DNA from: Lentisphaerota bacterium
GTDB taxonomy: Bacteria; Verrucomicrobiota; Lentisphaeria; Victivallales; Victivallaceae
DNA length: 34,921 nucleotides
Reading direction: 5' to 3'
Assembly: GCA_015061695.1 (NCBI GenBank)
Contig: SUWA01000023.1
Location: 1 to 34,921 of the forward strand
Shown: piece after piece, positions 23,481 to 31,375 of the stretch
Layout of the letters: every line of letters begins with the position of its first letter
Numbering within the stretch: position 1 is the first letter of the stretch
Notes under the pieces: generated by a model
Seen by the model: only the letters and a program-made list of their open reading frames with translations
What the model was told of the DNA's origin: nothing
The model's database searches: none
Translations under genes and position numbers: made by a program

Positions 23481-25196
23481 ATGTTGAATACCGAGCGATT
23501 TTCCGAGCGCAAGTTCCATGGTATAATGCTGGCAATACTGGCGGCATTTTTTCTGCTGGGGTATATTCTGCCGTTAGGCTTGCGCGATATGATGCGCCCC
23601 GATGAGTTCCGTTATGGCGAGATCCCCCGCGAAATGATCGCGCGCGGCGATTGGACCACACCGCTGCTGGTGGGGGTGCGCTACTTTGAAAAACCGGCAT
23701 TGGGATACCAGTGGACGGCACTCTCGATGGAGATTTTCGGCGAAAATGCTTTTGCGGTGCGCTTGCCTTCCGCGCTTTCGGTCGGATTGGCCGCGCTGCT
23801 GATCTATTGGCTTTGTGGTGCCAAAAGCCGCGATCGCTGGCTGGCACCGTTGGCATCGGCGCTGTATATGAGTTTTGCACTGGTGTTCGGGGTCGGGACT
23901 TTTGCGGTACTCGACAGTCAACTTTCCATGGCGCTTACCTGGTGCATCGGCAGCTATTACCTGGCGTGCGAAGCCGAAAAGATCCCGCGCAAACTTATGT
24001 GGCTGGCCGTGGCCGGATTGGCCGCCGGCGCGGCGTTCCTGTTCAAAGGTTTTCTGGCTTTTGCTGTGCCGGTGGTGGTGATCGCACCCTATTTGATCTG
24101 GCAGAAGCAATTCATGAAGTTTCTGACTACTCCGTGGCTGCCGCTGGTGTTGGCAGTCGGCGTGGCACTGCCGTGGAGTCTGGCGATCTGGAAAGCGGAA
24201 CCGGAATTCTGGAATTACTTTTTTATCGAAGAACATATCAAACGGTTTACCTCCGGCACTTATGACCGCTCGCCGGAACCGTTCTGGTTTTTCATTCCGG
24301 TACTGCTGGGGGGCATAATGCCGGGCGGACTGCTCTGGCTCGGCGCGTGGAAAGGTGTCTGCAAAGAGTGGCTCAAGGAGCCATTGGTGCGCTTTTGCAT
24401 CTGCTGGAGCGTCATGCCGTTTATATTGTTCAGTATCAGCAGCTGCAAGGTCGGTACTTACATATTGCCCTGCTTTCCGCCGCTGGCCATTCTTACGGCA
24501 TGGGCGTTTATCCGGGCGCTGAAAAAAAATCAGGATAAAGTGCAGAAGTTTTTGCGCATCATAGATTTGAGCTTGGGCTGGATCCTGATGGCCGGCGGGA
24601 TCCTCTGCGGAGCGTTTTTGATCGTATGGCGGCTCAAACTGGCCGCAAAATGGCCGTTATTCGATCCGGAGTCGATGCTGCCGCTGACTGCGGCGCTGCT
24701 TTTGAGTGTGTTCGGCGCAGTTTGTTATTGGTGCCAAAAACTGGAAATCAAACTGCAGCTTTGCATACTGCTGGGCGGATTTATCACTGTTTGCGGCTGG
24801 GGCGCGCCGGTGATCTTGAGCAATGCGACCAATCCGCAGAAAATGCCGGAAAAGACCTTGAGAAGATTTTATCAGGAGTGGGAAATAACCGATAATGATG
24901 TGGTGGCCGTTGACCGCGGCGCAGCCACTGCGACCGCGTGGATCCTCAAGCGCGATGATTTGCCGGTGGTGGGGCGTTACGGCGAATTTCAATACGGTTT
25001 TACCAAATTTCCGGAAGAATATTCCCTGCGCTATTACGAAATTGATGATATTGAGCGCCTGCTCAAAGATTCAGGCGATAAACGGGTGTTTTTTGTCAAT
25101 ATCCGCAGCATAAAAAAGAACGCTTTCCCGAAAGATTGGAAAGTAAAACGCACTAAATCCGAACAGGGTATCACCATTGTCGAACTTGATAAATAA
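23481..25196 (+). CDS. arnT: ArnT, lipid A L-Ara4N transferase
   Basis: This GT-C membrane glycosyltransferase moves L-Ara4N from undecaprenyl phosphate to lipid A phosphate on the periplasmic face, lowering surface negative charge. The 571-residue protein has about 12-13 membrane segments and the ArnT pattern. D41-E42 is in RPDEFRYGEIPREMIARGDW, followed by VRYFEKPALGYQW. D145 is in GTFAVLDSQLSM. KGFLAFAVPV, EPEFWNYFFIEEHIKRF and SSCKVGTYILPCFPPLA complete the match. The soluble C-terminal region has LKRDDLPVVGRYGEFQYG, comparable with the same region of E. coli ArnT. GAGGAG lies 9 bases before the ATG. It follows the two-component genes on the same strand. Confidence 0.93.
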   Translation: MLNTERFSERKFHGIMLAILAAFFLLGYILPLGLRDMMRPDEFRYGEIPREMIARGDWTTPLLVGVRYFEKPALGYQWTALSMEIFGENAFAVRLPSALSVGLAALLIYWLCGAKSRDRWLAPLASALYMSFALVFGVGTFAVLDSQLSMALTWCIGSYYLACEAEKIPRKLMWLAVAGLAAGAAFLFKGFLAFAVPVVVIAPYLIWQKQFMKFLTTPWLPLVLAVGVALPWSLAIWKAEPEFWNYFFIEEHIKRFTSGTYDRSPEPFWFFIPVLLGGIMPGGLLWLGAWKGVCKEWLKEPLVRFCICWSVMPFILFSISSCKVGTYILPCFPPLAILTAWAFIRALKKNQDKVQKFLRIIDLSLGWILMAGGILCGAFLIVWRLKLAAKWPLFDPESMLPLTAALLLSVFGAVCYWCQKLEIKLQLCILLGGFITVCGWGAPVILSNATNPQKMPEKTLRRFYQEWEITDNDVVAVDRGAATATAWILKRDDLPVVGRYGEFQYGFTKFPEEYSLRYYEIDDIERLLKDSGDKRVFFVNIRSIKKNAFPKDWKVKRTKSEQGITIVELDK

Positions 25197-26220
25197 ATAT
25201 AAATCGTGGCGCGAACAGCTCTGGTTCAAGATCTTCAGTATGGCGTTTAAATTGGCGCTGGCGGCACTTATATTGCTGGTGCTGATCGCCAAAGCAGATA
25301 TAAAAATAGAAAACTTTGCCGGACTGGATATGCGCTGGATAGCGGCGGCATTGCTGGCAATATTGCTGCAGAATTTTCTGACGGCGGTACGCTGGTGGTA
25401 CCTTATGCGCTCGGTGGGGGTCAAGGCTTCGCTCTTCGAAGCGCTTTCGCTGACCATGCAAGGATTGTTTTATACACTGTTTATTCCCGGCGGATCGGTT
25501 TCCGGCGACGTGGTCAAAGCCGCACTGATGGCAGGCAAAAGTGCTGACGGCAGTAAATTTGCCGCCGCATTTTCAGTTTTGATCGACCGGGTGTGCGGGT
25601 TGTGCGGACTGCTGCTGCTTTCGTTCATCGCCGCTTCGGCGGTGCTTTTACTGGATATAGCCGGCAATGGCTTATTCAAAACGTTGCTGACAGCCACAGC
25701 GATCATAGCGCCCTGCGCGCTGATCTGTGCGGTAATGGCGTTCCGGTGCGATGTTATCCTGAAAATAAAACTCTTCAAAAAACTGTATGATTTTCTGGAC
25801 AAAATCAGCAAAGGCGCCATCGGGCGGATCGAAAACGCGTTGGCCGCTTACCGCCCGGCCTGGAAGACGGTTCTGGCATGGACTCTGATTTCCGGTTTGA
25901 TCGCATTTCCGTTGATCGCGCTGGCGGTGTGGTTTATTGCCGCCGCGTGTCCGGACAGCGGCGGTTGGAGTTCCGGCAGCTGTGTTGCGGGGGCCTTGTT
26001 GTCCGGCAGCATCGGCGAATTGGCCGGAATATTGCCGCTGACTCCCGGCGGGATCGGGGTCAGGGATGCGGTGTTTGTCGAAATATTTAAAGCCTGCGGA
26101 CTGCCGGGGGGAGTGGCCACTCAAATTCCGGTACTTTTTACCACTTTGTTTGTGCTGGCCAGTTCCACGGGGGCATTTTTTGCATTGTACATGCTGATCG
26201 TCAAGCGGCGCAAACGTTGA
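25177..26220 (+). CDS. Flippase-like/LPG-synthase-TM (UPF0104) membrane protein
   Basis: A 347-residue protein with about eight membrane segments. It matches the lysylphosphatidylglycerol-synthase transmembrane/YbhN-like family (PF03706) by its two Pro-Gly motifs, LFIPGGSVSGDVVKAALM and LPLTPGGIGVRDAVFVEIF. It lacks the cytosolic aminoacyl-transfer domain of MprF, so it is only the flippase-like part. The chosen start is TTG at 25177, with AGGG 8 bases upstream, giving a 20-base overlap with arnT and translational coupling. A second in-frame TTG (25186) and an ATG (25240) are alternatives. Since arnE/arnF are absent, it may flip undecaprenyl-phosphate-L-Ara4N, but this is inference; family members also act on other lipids. 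It converges on the next gene with 3 bases between. Confidence 0.82.
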   Translation: MSNLINKYKSWREQLWFKIFSMAFKLALAALILLVLIAKADIKIENFAGLDMRWIAAALLAILLQNFLTAVRWWYLMRSVGVKASLFEALSLTMQGLFYTLFIPGGSVSGDVVKAALMAGKSADGSKFAAAFSVLIDRVCGLCGLLLLSFIAASAVLLLDIAGNGLFKTLLTATAIIAPCALICAVMAFRCDVILKIKLFKKLYDFLDKISKGAIGRIENALAAYRPAWKTVLAWTLISGLIAFPLIALAVWFIAAACPDSGGWSSGSCVAGALLSGSIGELAGILPLTPGGIGVRDAVFVEIFKACGLPGGVATQIPVLFTTLFVLASSTGAFFALYMLIVKRRKR

Positions 26221-26223
26221 TTT

Positions 26224-26541
26224 TCAGCGGTATTTTTCCACCAGATCGGCGGCCAGACGCACACATTCCTTACAGGGGTACGGTTCTGCGGCCGATTTGA
26301 TGGCATGACAGGTTTCCCCTCCGGCTTGCGCGGTAAATTCAGCAATGATTTGAGCATGTTTAGCGGCCGGAGTCAGTTCCAACGCTGCATGTAATGCGCC
26401 GCAGCGGCCCAACGGAGCTTTGCCGCCGCCGCAATTCTGCATGGCTTCCGCCATTGCCCGGCAGCCGAAGCCATCGGCTACGGCCTGGGCGCAGTTGTGT
26501 TTTTTGGGTACAGCAGTAAAAAGTTCATACGCGTTGTTCAT
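26224..26541 (-). CDS. Cysteine-rich C_GCAxxG_C_C-type putative redox protein
   Basis: A 105-residue protein with seven cysteines: C17, C27, C37, C47, C78, C90 and C93. The spacing NCAQAVADGF, NCGGGKAPLGRCGALHAAL, GETCHAI and CKECVRLAADLVEKY fits the family named C_GCAxxG_C_C (putative redox-active protein). Such proteins are small and soluble and probably bind a metal or cluster; no reaction is established. AGGAAG precedes the ATG by about 10 bases. It starts 20 bases after the uup stop and is probably co-transcribed with it. The gene cluster upstream (trxB, radical SAM) is also redox-related. Confidence 0.7.
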   Translation of the reverse strand: MNNAYELFTAVPKKHNCAQAVADGFGCRAMAEAMQNCGGGKAPLGRCGALHAALELTPAAKHAQIIAEFTAQAGGETCHAIKSAAEPYPCKECVRLAADLVEKYR

Positions 26542-26561
26542 AAAAAATCACTTCCTTTTTT

Positions 26562-28436
26562 TCAGGCCAGATCGGCCAATTCCAGCCAGCGCTCGGAGGC
26601 ACTGTCCAAATCCTGTTTGAGTTGTTCAAGCTCGCAATTCAGCTCATTGGTTTGCGAGCCGTATTTGCTGTAGAAATCTGGGTCCTGAAAAATCGCTTCC
26701 AGCTCGGCGATGCGGGATTCCAGTTCCGGAATGTTTTCTTCCAGTCGTTTGAACTCGGTTTGCTCTTTGAAAGTCATCTTGCGCGGCTTTTCCCGTATCG
26801 GAGCCGGTGCAGCCGCCGGCGCGATCTTGGCTGGCGCCGGGGCGGTTTTGACTTCAGCTTGTGCCGGGCGCTTCTGCAGATAATAATCGTAATCACCGGG
26901 GGTGTAAAACACTTTGCCCGTGCCATCCAGCGCAATGATTCCGTCGCAAATACGGTTCAGAAAATAGCGGTCGTGGCTCACCAGCAGGATCGTTCCGTTA
27001 TAGGCGCTCAACGCTTCTTCCAGCATCCGCAGTGTGGAGAGATCAAGGTCGTTGGTCGGCTCGTCGAGGATCAGAAAGTTTCCGCCTTTTTTCAATATCT
27101 TGGCCAGCACGATGCGGGCTTTTTCGCCGCCGGAGAGATACTTTATGTGCGTATTGATCCGGTCGTCTTCAAAAAGGAATCTCCGCAGATAGCTGCGTAC
27201 AGTCAGCGAATCCCGGCCGAATTTTATGCTGTCGCGGCCTTCGGCAACTTCTTCGTAAACAGTGTGTTCTCCGTTCAATACCATGCGGCTCTGGTCGATG
27301 TAATTGAACTCCACCTGCGGCGCCATTTTGATTGATCCGCTATCCGGCGCAAGCGCGCCGGTTATGACCCGCAGCAAGGTGGTTTTGCCGCAGCCGTTAG
27401 CTCCGACGATACCGATCTTGCGCCCCGGTGTTATTTCCAGCGAAAACGGTTCAAACAGCGTTTTTCCGCCCAATGTTTTGGATATATCTTTTATTTCCAG
27501 ACACATATTGCCCAGCCGCGGGCCCGGCGGTATCAGCAGTTCCACTTCGCCGGTGCGTTCCGGGCCGGATTGAGCGGCGATTTCGTTGTAACGGCGCAAA
27601 CGGCCCAGATTACGCCGCAAGCGGGCTTTGGGGGAACGGCGCACCCATTCGATTTCGGAACGCAAAAAGTGTTTGCGTTTGGCCTCGAGTGCATCTTCGT
27701 TGGCTTCGCGTTCGGCTTTGAAGGCCAGAAAATCGGCGTAAGAACCTTCCACGCTGTAGAATTTGCCGTGATCCAGTTCCACGATCCGGTTGGCGACCCG
27801 GTCAAGGAAAAAGCGGTCGTGAGTGACCAGCAGCGTTGTGCCGCGGTAATCAGCCAGAAAATCTTCGATCCACTTGACCGTTTCAATATCCAGATGGTTG
27901 GTCGGTTCGTCCAACAGCAGCAGATCCGGCTGCGATACGATCGCCCGGGCCAGCGCCACCCGGCGCTTTTCGCCGCCGGAGAGATTTTTCAAAAGTTCCT
28001 GCGGGCGGTCAAGCCGGAGTTTATCCATGACTTCTGCCAGCAAAGTTTCCGGATGCCACGCATCAAGCAGATTCAGAAAATGCTCCAGTTCTTCGTGGCG
28101 TTGCTGCGCGGTAGACGCATTTTCGTATTCAGCAAGCAAGTCATAGATATATTGCTGACCCTCGCGGACACAATCTGCCACGCTCATATCCGCGGGCATA
28201 TCAAACTCCTGATCCAGCGAGGCAATACGCAGATTACGCATCTTGTTTATCACCGCGTCATTCAGCACCAGCGCGCCTTTGATAACGCTCAACAGGGTGG
28301 ATTTGCCGCAGCCGTTGCGTCCGACCAGTGCGACTTTTTCGCCTTCAGCGATCGCAAAGGCGGTATGATCAAAAACAGTTTGGGTGCCGATCGAAAAAGT
28401 CAGATCAGAACCCGACCAGATAACTTGTTCTGCCAT
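26562..28436 (-). CDS. uup: ABC-F family ATPase Uup
   Basis: A soluble duplicated ABC ATPase of 624 residues with no membrane domain. Walker A motifs are GRNGCGKST (about 39-47) and GANGCGKTT. Signatures are LSGGEKRR and LSGGEKAR, and Walker B/H-loop pairs are LLLDEPTNHLD...VTHDRFFLD and LILDEPTNDLD...VSHDRYFLN. The linker has EWVRRSPKARLRRNLGR, the Uup-type version of the P-site tRNA-interaction motif region. A Pro/Ala linker (about 530-555) leads to a C-terminal coiled coil (about 560-620), as in E. coli Uup. ABC-F proteins act on ribosomes or on branched DNA intermediates. A terminator lies just upstream, so it probably has its own promoter or relies on read-through. Confidence 0.88.
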   Translation of the reverse strand: MAEQVIWSGSDLTFSIGTQTVFDHTAFAIAEGEKVALVGRNGCGKSTLLSVIKGALVLNDAVINKMRNLRIASLDQEFDMPADMSVADCVREGQQYIYDLLAEYENASTAQQRHEELEHFLNLLDAWHPETLLAEVMDKLRLDRPQELLKNLSGGEKRRVALARAIVSQPDLLLLDEPTNHLDIETVKWIEDFLADYRGTTLLVTHDRFFLDRVANRIVELDHGKFYSVEGSYADFLAFKAEREANEDALEAKRKHFLRSEIEWVRRSPKARLRRNLGRLRRYNEIAAQSGPERTGEVELLIPPGPRLGNMCLEIKDISKTLGGKTLFEPFSLEITPGRKIGIVGANGCGKTTLLRVITGALAPDSGSIKMAPQVEFNYIDQSRMVLNGEHTVYEEVAEGRDSIKFGRDSLTVRSYLRRFLFEDDRINTHIKYLSGGEKARIVLAKILKKGGNFLILDEPTNDLDLSTLRMLEEALSAYNGTILLVSHDRYFLNRICDGIIALDGTGKVFYTPGDYDYYLQKRPAQAEVKTAPAPAKIAPAAAPAPIREKPRKMTFKEQTEFKRLEENIPELESRIAELEAIFQDPDFYSKYGSQTNELNCELEQLKQDLDSASERWLELADLA

Positions 28437-28441
28437 AAATC

Positions 28442-28482
28442 AAAAAATCTCCCGCCCGCACCGGAGGATCGATCCGGCGGGC
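28442..28482 (-). terminator. Terminator after the radical SAM gene
   Basis: On the minus strand TCCGG/CCGGA-type halves with flanking CGGGC/GCCCG make a 10-bp GC stem with a 2-base bulge and 7-base loop. Six T follow within a few bases. It lies between the radical SAM stop (28500) and the uup start (28436), and its T run is part of the uup leader. Confidence 0.7.
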
Positions 28483-28499
28483 AAATAACCATACATGAG

Positions 28500-29405
28500 T
28501 TAAACTCCCGTGCCGTCAAAACAGGGTATGAAAGCATCGGATGCACTGGAGCCATCCTGAACAAAACCATCTTCTATGCCGGAAGTGTAGAGTGCTTCTT
28601 CAATAAGTTCGTATTCTTCATCGCTGACGGTGCGGTTGATTTCGCTGAAACGCTCCGGCGAAACCTCGCCGCAGGGCAGATATTGCCGCATCAGGCTGAA
28701 AAGTACCTGACCGGGCGCAAACTGCTCCGATACTTTTTTTATGACCTGCAAAGTATTTTCCACTGCATTGGGCAATATAAGGTGGCGGATGATCACGCCT
28801 TTTTGCATGATCCCATTGTCATCGATCACATAATCCCCGGTCTGGCGGTACATTTCCTGAATCGCATCCCATGCAACTTGTGCGTAATCTCTGACTCCGC
28901 TGTAGCGCTGTGCAAGAGCATTATCGGCATATTTGTAATCGGCCAGATAGATCTGCACTTTGGATTCAAATTTTTTTAGCATATCCACCGAGTCGTAACT
29001 GTTGGTGTTGTAAACCACCGGCACCGGCAGCGGCGTCTGCAAACTCTGCAGTATGACCTTGCTGTAATGCGTGGGCGTTACCAGATTGATATTGTGCGCA
29101 CCCAATGCGATCAACTCCTGATAGATTTCCTGCAAACGCTCCACACTTATAAGTTTGCCCTGCACCTGACTGCTGATATGGTAATTCTGACAATAGACGC
29201 AGTTCAGATTGCACCCGGCAAAAAAGACCGTTCCGGAGCCGCGTTCTCCGCTGATGACCGGTTCTTCCCAGTGGTGCAGTCCCGCGCGGGATACCACCGG
29301 CAGCGCCGGCGCATGGCATACGCCGGGGAGTTTACTGCTGCCGGGATATTCATTTCCGCGGCTTATATTGCATTGCCGCGGGCATTGTTTACACAGTGTA
29401 TCCAT
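28500..29405 (-). CDS. Radical SAM protein, PflA-like (COG1313 type)
   Basis: A 301-residue radical SAM enzyme. The [4Fe-4S] motif CX3CX2C is C65, C69 and C72 in FFAGCNLNCVYCQN. Four further N-terminal cysteines (C5, C8, C12, C30) in CKQCPRQC...GVC are typical of the 'putative pyruvate formate-lyase activating enzyme' group, which is distinct from true PflA. Other family landmarks are NINLVTPTHYS and YLADYKYADN, as well as VIIRHLILPN. The real substrate of this group is not established. The ATG at 29405 shares a base with the stop of the upstream zinc-ribbon gene (TGATG), so translation is coupled. It sits downstream of trxB, and a terminator follows. Confidence 0.85.
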   Translation of the reverse strand: MDTLCKQCPRQCNISRGNEYPGSSKLPGVCHAPALPVVSRAGLHHWEEPVISGERGSGTVFFAGCNLNCVYCQNYHISSQVQGKLISVERLQEIYQELIALGAHNINLVTPTHYSKVILQSLQTPLPVPVVYNTNSYDSVDMLKKFESKVQIYLADYKYADNALAQRYSGVRDYAQVAWDAIQEMYRQTGDYVIDDNGIMQKGVIIRHLILPNAVENTLQVIKKVSEQFAPGQVLFSLMRQYLPCGEVSPERFSEINRTVSDEEYELIEEALYTSGIEDGFVQDGSSASDAFIPCFDGTGV

Positions 29406-29614
29406 CAATTATTGTTCCGTTCAGCCCATTGACGGGCGAGGGGGGCGATCACAAAGTCTTCGATTTCGGGGCAGGGTTCGATTTTGCCGTTGCAATAGCA
29501 GCAATGGCTGAAAGTTTCCAAGTCCGCCGGATAAAGATATTCGCCGCAATGCGGACACTTCAAACGCACGCCGGTGTTTTCCGGATTGTCAAAAATCAGT
29601 TTTTGTGAACTCAT
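29405..29614 (-). CDS. 69-residue zinc-ribbon protein
   Basis: A small protein with a rubredoxin-like or zinc-ribbon arrangement: C20-P-H-C23 and H37-C38-C39-Y-C41. Its N-terminus (SSQKLIFDNPENTGVRLK) and C-terminus (EIEDFVIAPLARQWAERN) look structured. A longer upstream frame exists, but it overlaps trxB; the ATG at 29614 is 4 bases after the trxB stop and fits an operon. The stop overlaps the radical SAM start. It may be an accessory electron carrier or metal donor for the radical SAM enzyme, judged only from coupling. I recognise no named family. Confidence 0.7.
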   Translation of the reverse strand: MSSQKLIFDNPENTGVRLKCPHCGEYLYPADLETFSHCCYCNGKIEPCPEIEDFVIAPLARQWAERNNN

Positions 29615-29618
29615 AATC

Positions 29619-30533
29619 TCACCCCAGATAACGTTCCGCATCGATCGCAGCCCGGCAGCCGGCCGCCGCCGCAGTAATGGCCTGACGGTAGCGCGGATCA
29701 GCACAATCGCCGGCGGCAAAAACGCCTTTCAGATTGGTCATGGATGTGTTGCACTGCAGTTTTATATAACCGGCTTCGTCCAGTTCCAGCTGCCCCTTCA
29801 CAAGTTCGGTCTGCGGAGAATGCCCCAGCGCTACAAACAACCCCTGACAGGGAATGACTTGTTCCTGCCCGTCAGCATTGCTGCGCACTTTTATGCCGGT
29901 AACTTCTTTGTCGCCGAGAACTTCCACGATCTGGCTGTTCCAGACAAAGTTGATTTTTTCGTGATTCATCGCCCGTTCGGCCATGATCTTGGATGCCCGC
30001 AGTTCGTTGCGGCGGTGGACAACGGTTACGCTTTTGGCAAATTTGGTCAGGAAAAGCGCTTCTTCCATAGCTGAATCACCGCCGCCGGCAACCACTACAT
30101 CCATATCCGTAAAGAACGCTCCGTCGCAGGTCGCGCAAGCCGATACCCCGCAGTTTTTCAAACGTTCTTCCGACTCCAGCCCCAGCCAGCGGGGGCTGGC
30201 ACCGGTCGCCACGATCACGGATCGGGCGGTAACAGTTTCGCCGCTGTCGAGCGTGATAATCTGGTCGCCGCCGTCGGAAAATTTTACTGACTCAACGGTG
30301 TTTATTTCGATGCGCACTCCGAATTTTTCGGCCTGCGTCTGCATATTCATCATCAATTCAAAACCGTTGATGCCGTCCGGAAAACCGGGAAAGTTTTCCA
30401 CTTCGCTGGTTTGAGTGAGCAATCCGCCGGGCAGATTGCCGGCGATCAAAAGCGGATTCAAATTGGCTCTTGCAGCATAAACCGCCGCGGTAAGTCCGGC
30501 AGGACCGCTGCCGATGATCACGAGTTTTTCCAT
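29619..30533 (-). CDS. trxB: Thioredoxin reductase TrxB
   Basis: A 304-residue FAD/NADPH disulfide reductase of the low-molecular-weight type. The FAD motif is VIIGSGPAGLTAAVYAARA and the redox disulfide is CATC in SACATCDGAFF. The NADPH motif is VVAGGGDSAMEEALFL with the VHRRNELRAS phosphate-binding loop. The C-terminal FAD motif is GVFAAGDCADPRYRQAITAAAAGCRAA. It reduces thioredoxin in the cytosol. It lies 17 bases after nudC and 4 bases before the zinc-ribbon gene. Thioredoxin itself is not in the window. Confidence 0.96.
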   Translation of the reverse strand: MEKLVIIGSGPAGLTAAVYAARANLNPLLIAGNLPGGLLTQTSEVENFPGFPDGINGFELMMNMQTQAEKFGVRIEINTVESVKFSDGGDQIITLDSGETVTARSVIVATGASPRWLGLESEERLKNCGVSACATCDGAFFTDMDVVVAGGGDSAMEEALFLTKFAKSVTVVHRRNELRASKIMAERAMNHEKINFVWNSQIVEVLGDKEVTGIKVRSNADGQEQVIPCQGLFVALGHSPQTELVKGQLELDEAGYIKLQCNTSMTNLKGVFAAGDCADPRYRQAITAAAAGCRAAIDAERYLG

Positions 30534-30550
30534 AACACAAATCTTTCGTT

Positions 30551-31375
30551 TTATTTTTTCAAATCAACAATATATTCTTCAATGATCCGGCGCGCAATGC
30601 TGCCGTGCCCCGGCAGCGGCGGCAGCGCATCCGGCGAATAAAAATCTGCCTCTACGATCTCTTCGCCATCGGGTTTTACCGTGCCGGAGGCGTAGTCGGC
30701 AACAAACCCCAGCATCAACGAATCTGGGAACGGCCAGCTCTGACTGTATTTGTAGCAAATATTTTTTATTTCCAGACCGACTTCCTCCCGGACTTCCCGC
30801 CGGACAGCGTCTTCGGCACTTTCGCCGGCTTCAACAAATCCGGCGATCAGACTGTAGACCTTGTGGCGGAATTTGCGGTTGTGAGCCAACAGGATCCTGC
30901 CGTCGTCGCGCTTGATCAAAACGATCACCGCCGGACTGATCTTGGGAAAAAAGAGCGTCTTGCAATCAGGACAACAACGCGCCTCTTCTTGTTCGTGATC
31001 TTTCAGCAAAGCTCCGCAGACACTGCAGTAGCGGCGCAAGTCCAGCCATTCAAGGATCGGTTTGCCGCGCAGCAGCAGCGCCTTGACCGGCGCCGAAACC
31101 TGCACCACGGCTTCGCGCACATCAATACGCACCAGTCCGGATGCAGGCATGGAATCAGCTTCCCACCGGCAGCCGTAGCAAAGCTGATTACCCAGTTCTC
31201 CCAGCTCCGGCAGATCATTTTGCAGCAGTTCCGGCATGATGGCCGCATCGGGTATACCCAGTTGGCCGTCAGGAAGTTTTTGCAGATAAACCTGACCGGC
31301 ATGGTCAAGCAGCAGCAATTTATCCTGCGGCTGCGGAACGGAGCGCTGCAGTTTGTAAATCGGTACAAAACTCAT
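30551..31375 (-). CDS. nudC: NADH pyrophosphatase/NAD-decapping Nudix hydrolase NudC
   Basis: A 274-residue Nudix enzyme with the NudC arrangement. The N-terminal domain starts around LLLLDHAGQVYL. A zinc ribbon follows (CSVCG...CCPDC, about residues 118-138). The Nudix box GX5EX7REVREEVGL (in GFVEAGESAED...) comes next, and then the NudC-specific SQSWPFPDSLMLGF, where the usual Pro after SQ is Ser. It hydrolyses NAD(H) to NMN(H) and AMP and removes NAD caps from RNA in E. coli. The ATG overlaps the tatD stop (ATGA). It is the second gene of the tatD-nudC-trxB run. Confidence 0.93.
   Translation of the reverse strand: MSFVPIYKLQRSVPQPQDKLLLLDHAGQVYLQKLPDGQLGIPDAAIMPELLQNDLPELGELGNQLCYGCRWEADSMPASGLVRIDVREAVVQVSAPVKALLLRGKPILEWLDLRRYCSVCGALLKDHEQEEARCCPDCKTLFFPKISPAVIVLIKRDDGRILLAHNRKFRHKVYSLIAGFVEAGESAEDAVRREVREEVGLEIKNICYKYSQSWPFPDSLMLGFVADYASGTVKPDGEEIVEADFYSPDALPPLPGHGSIARRIIEEYIVDLKK

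Noticed and set aside
27570-28979. Plus-strand open frame of 469 codons
   Set aside because: Spans parts of two minus-strand genes (uup, radical SAM) and the terminator between them; antisense shadow.
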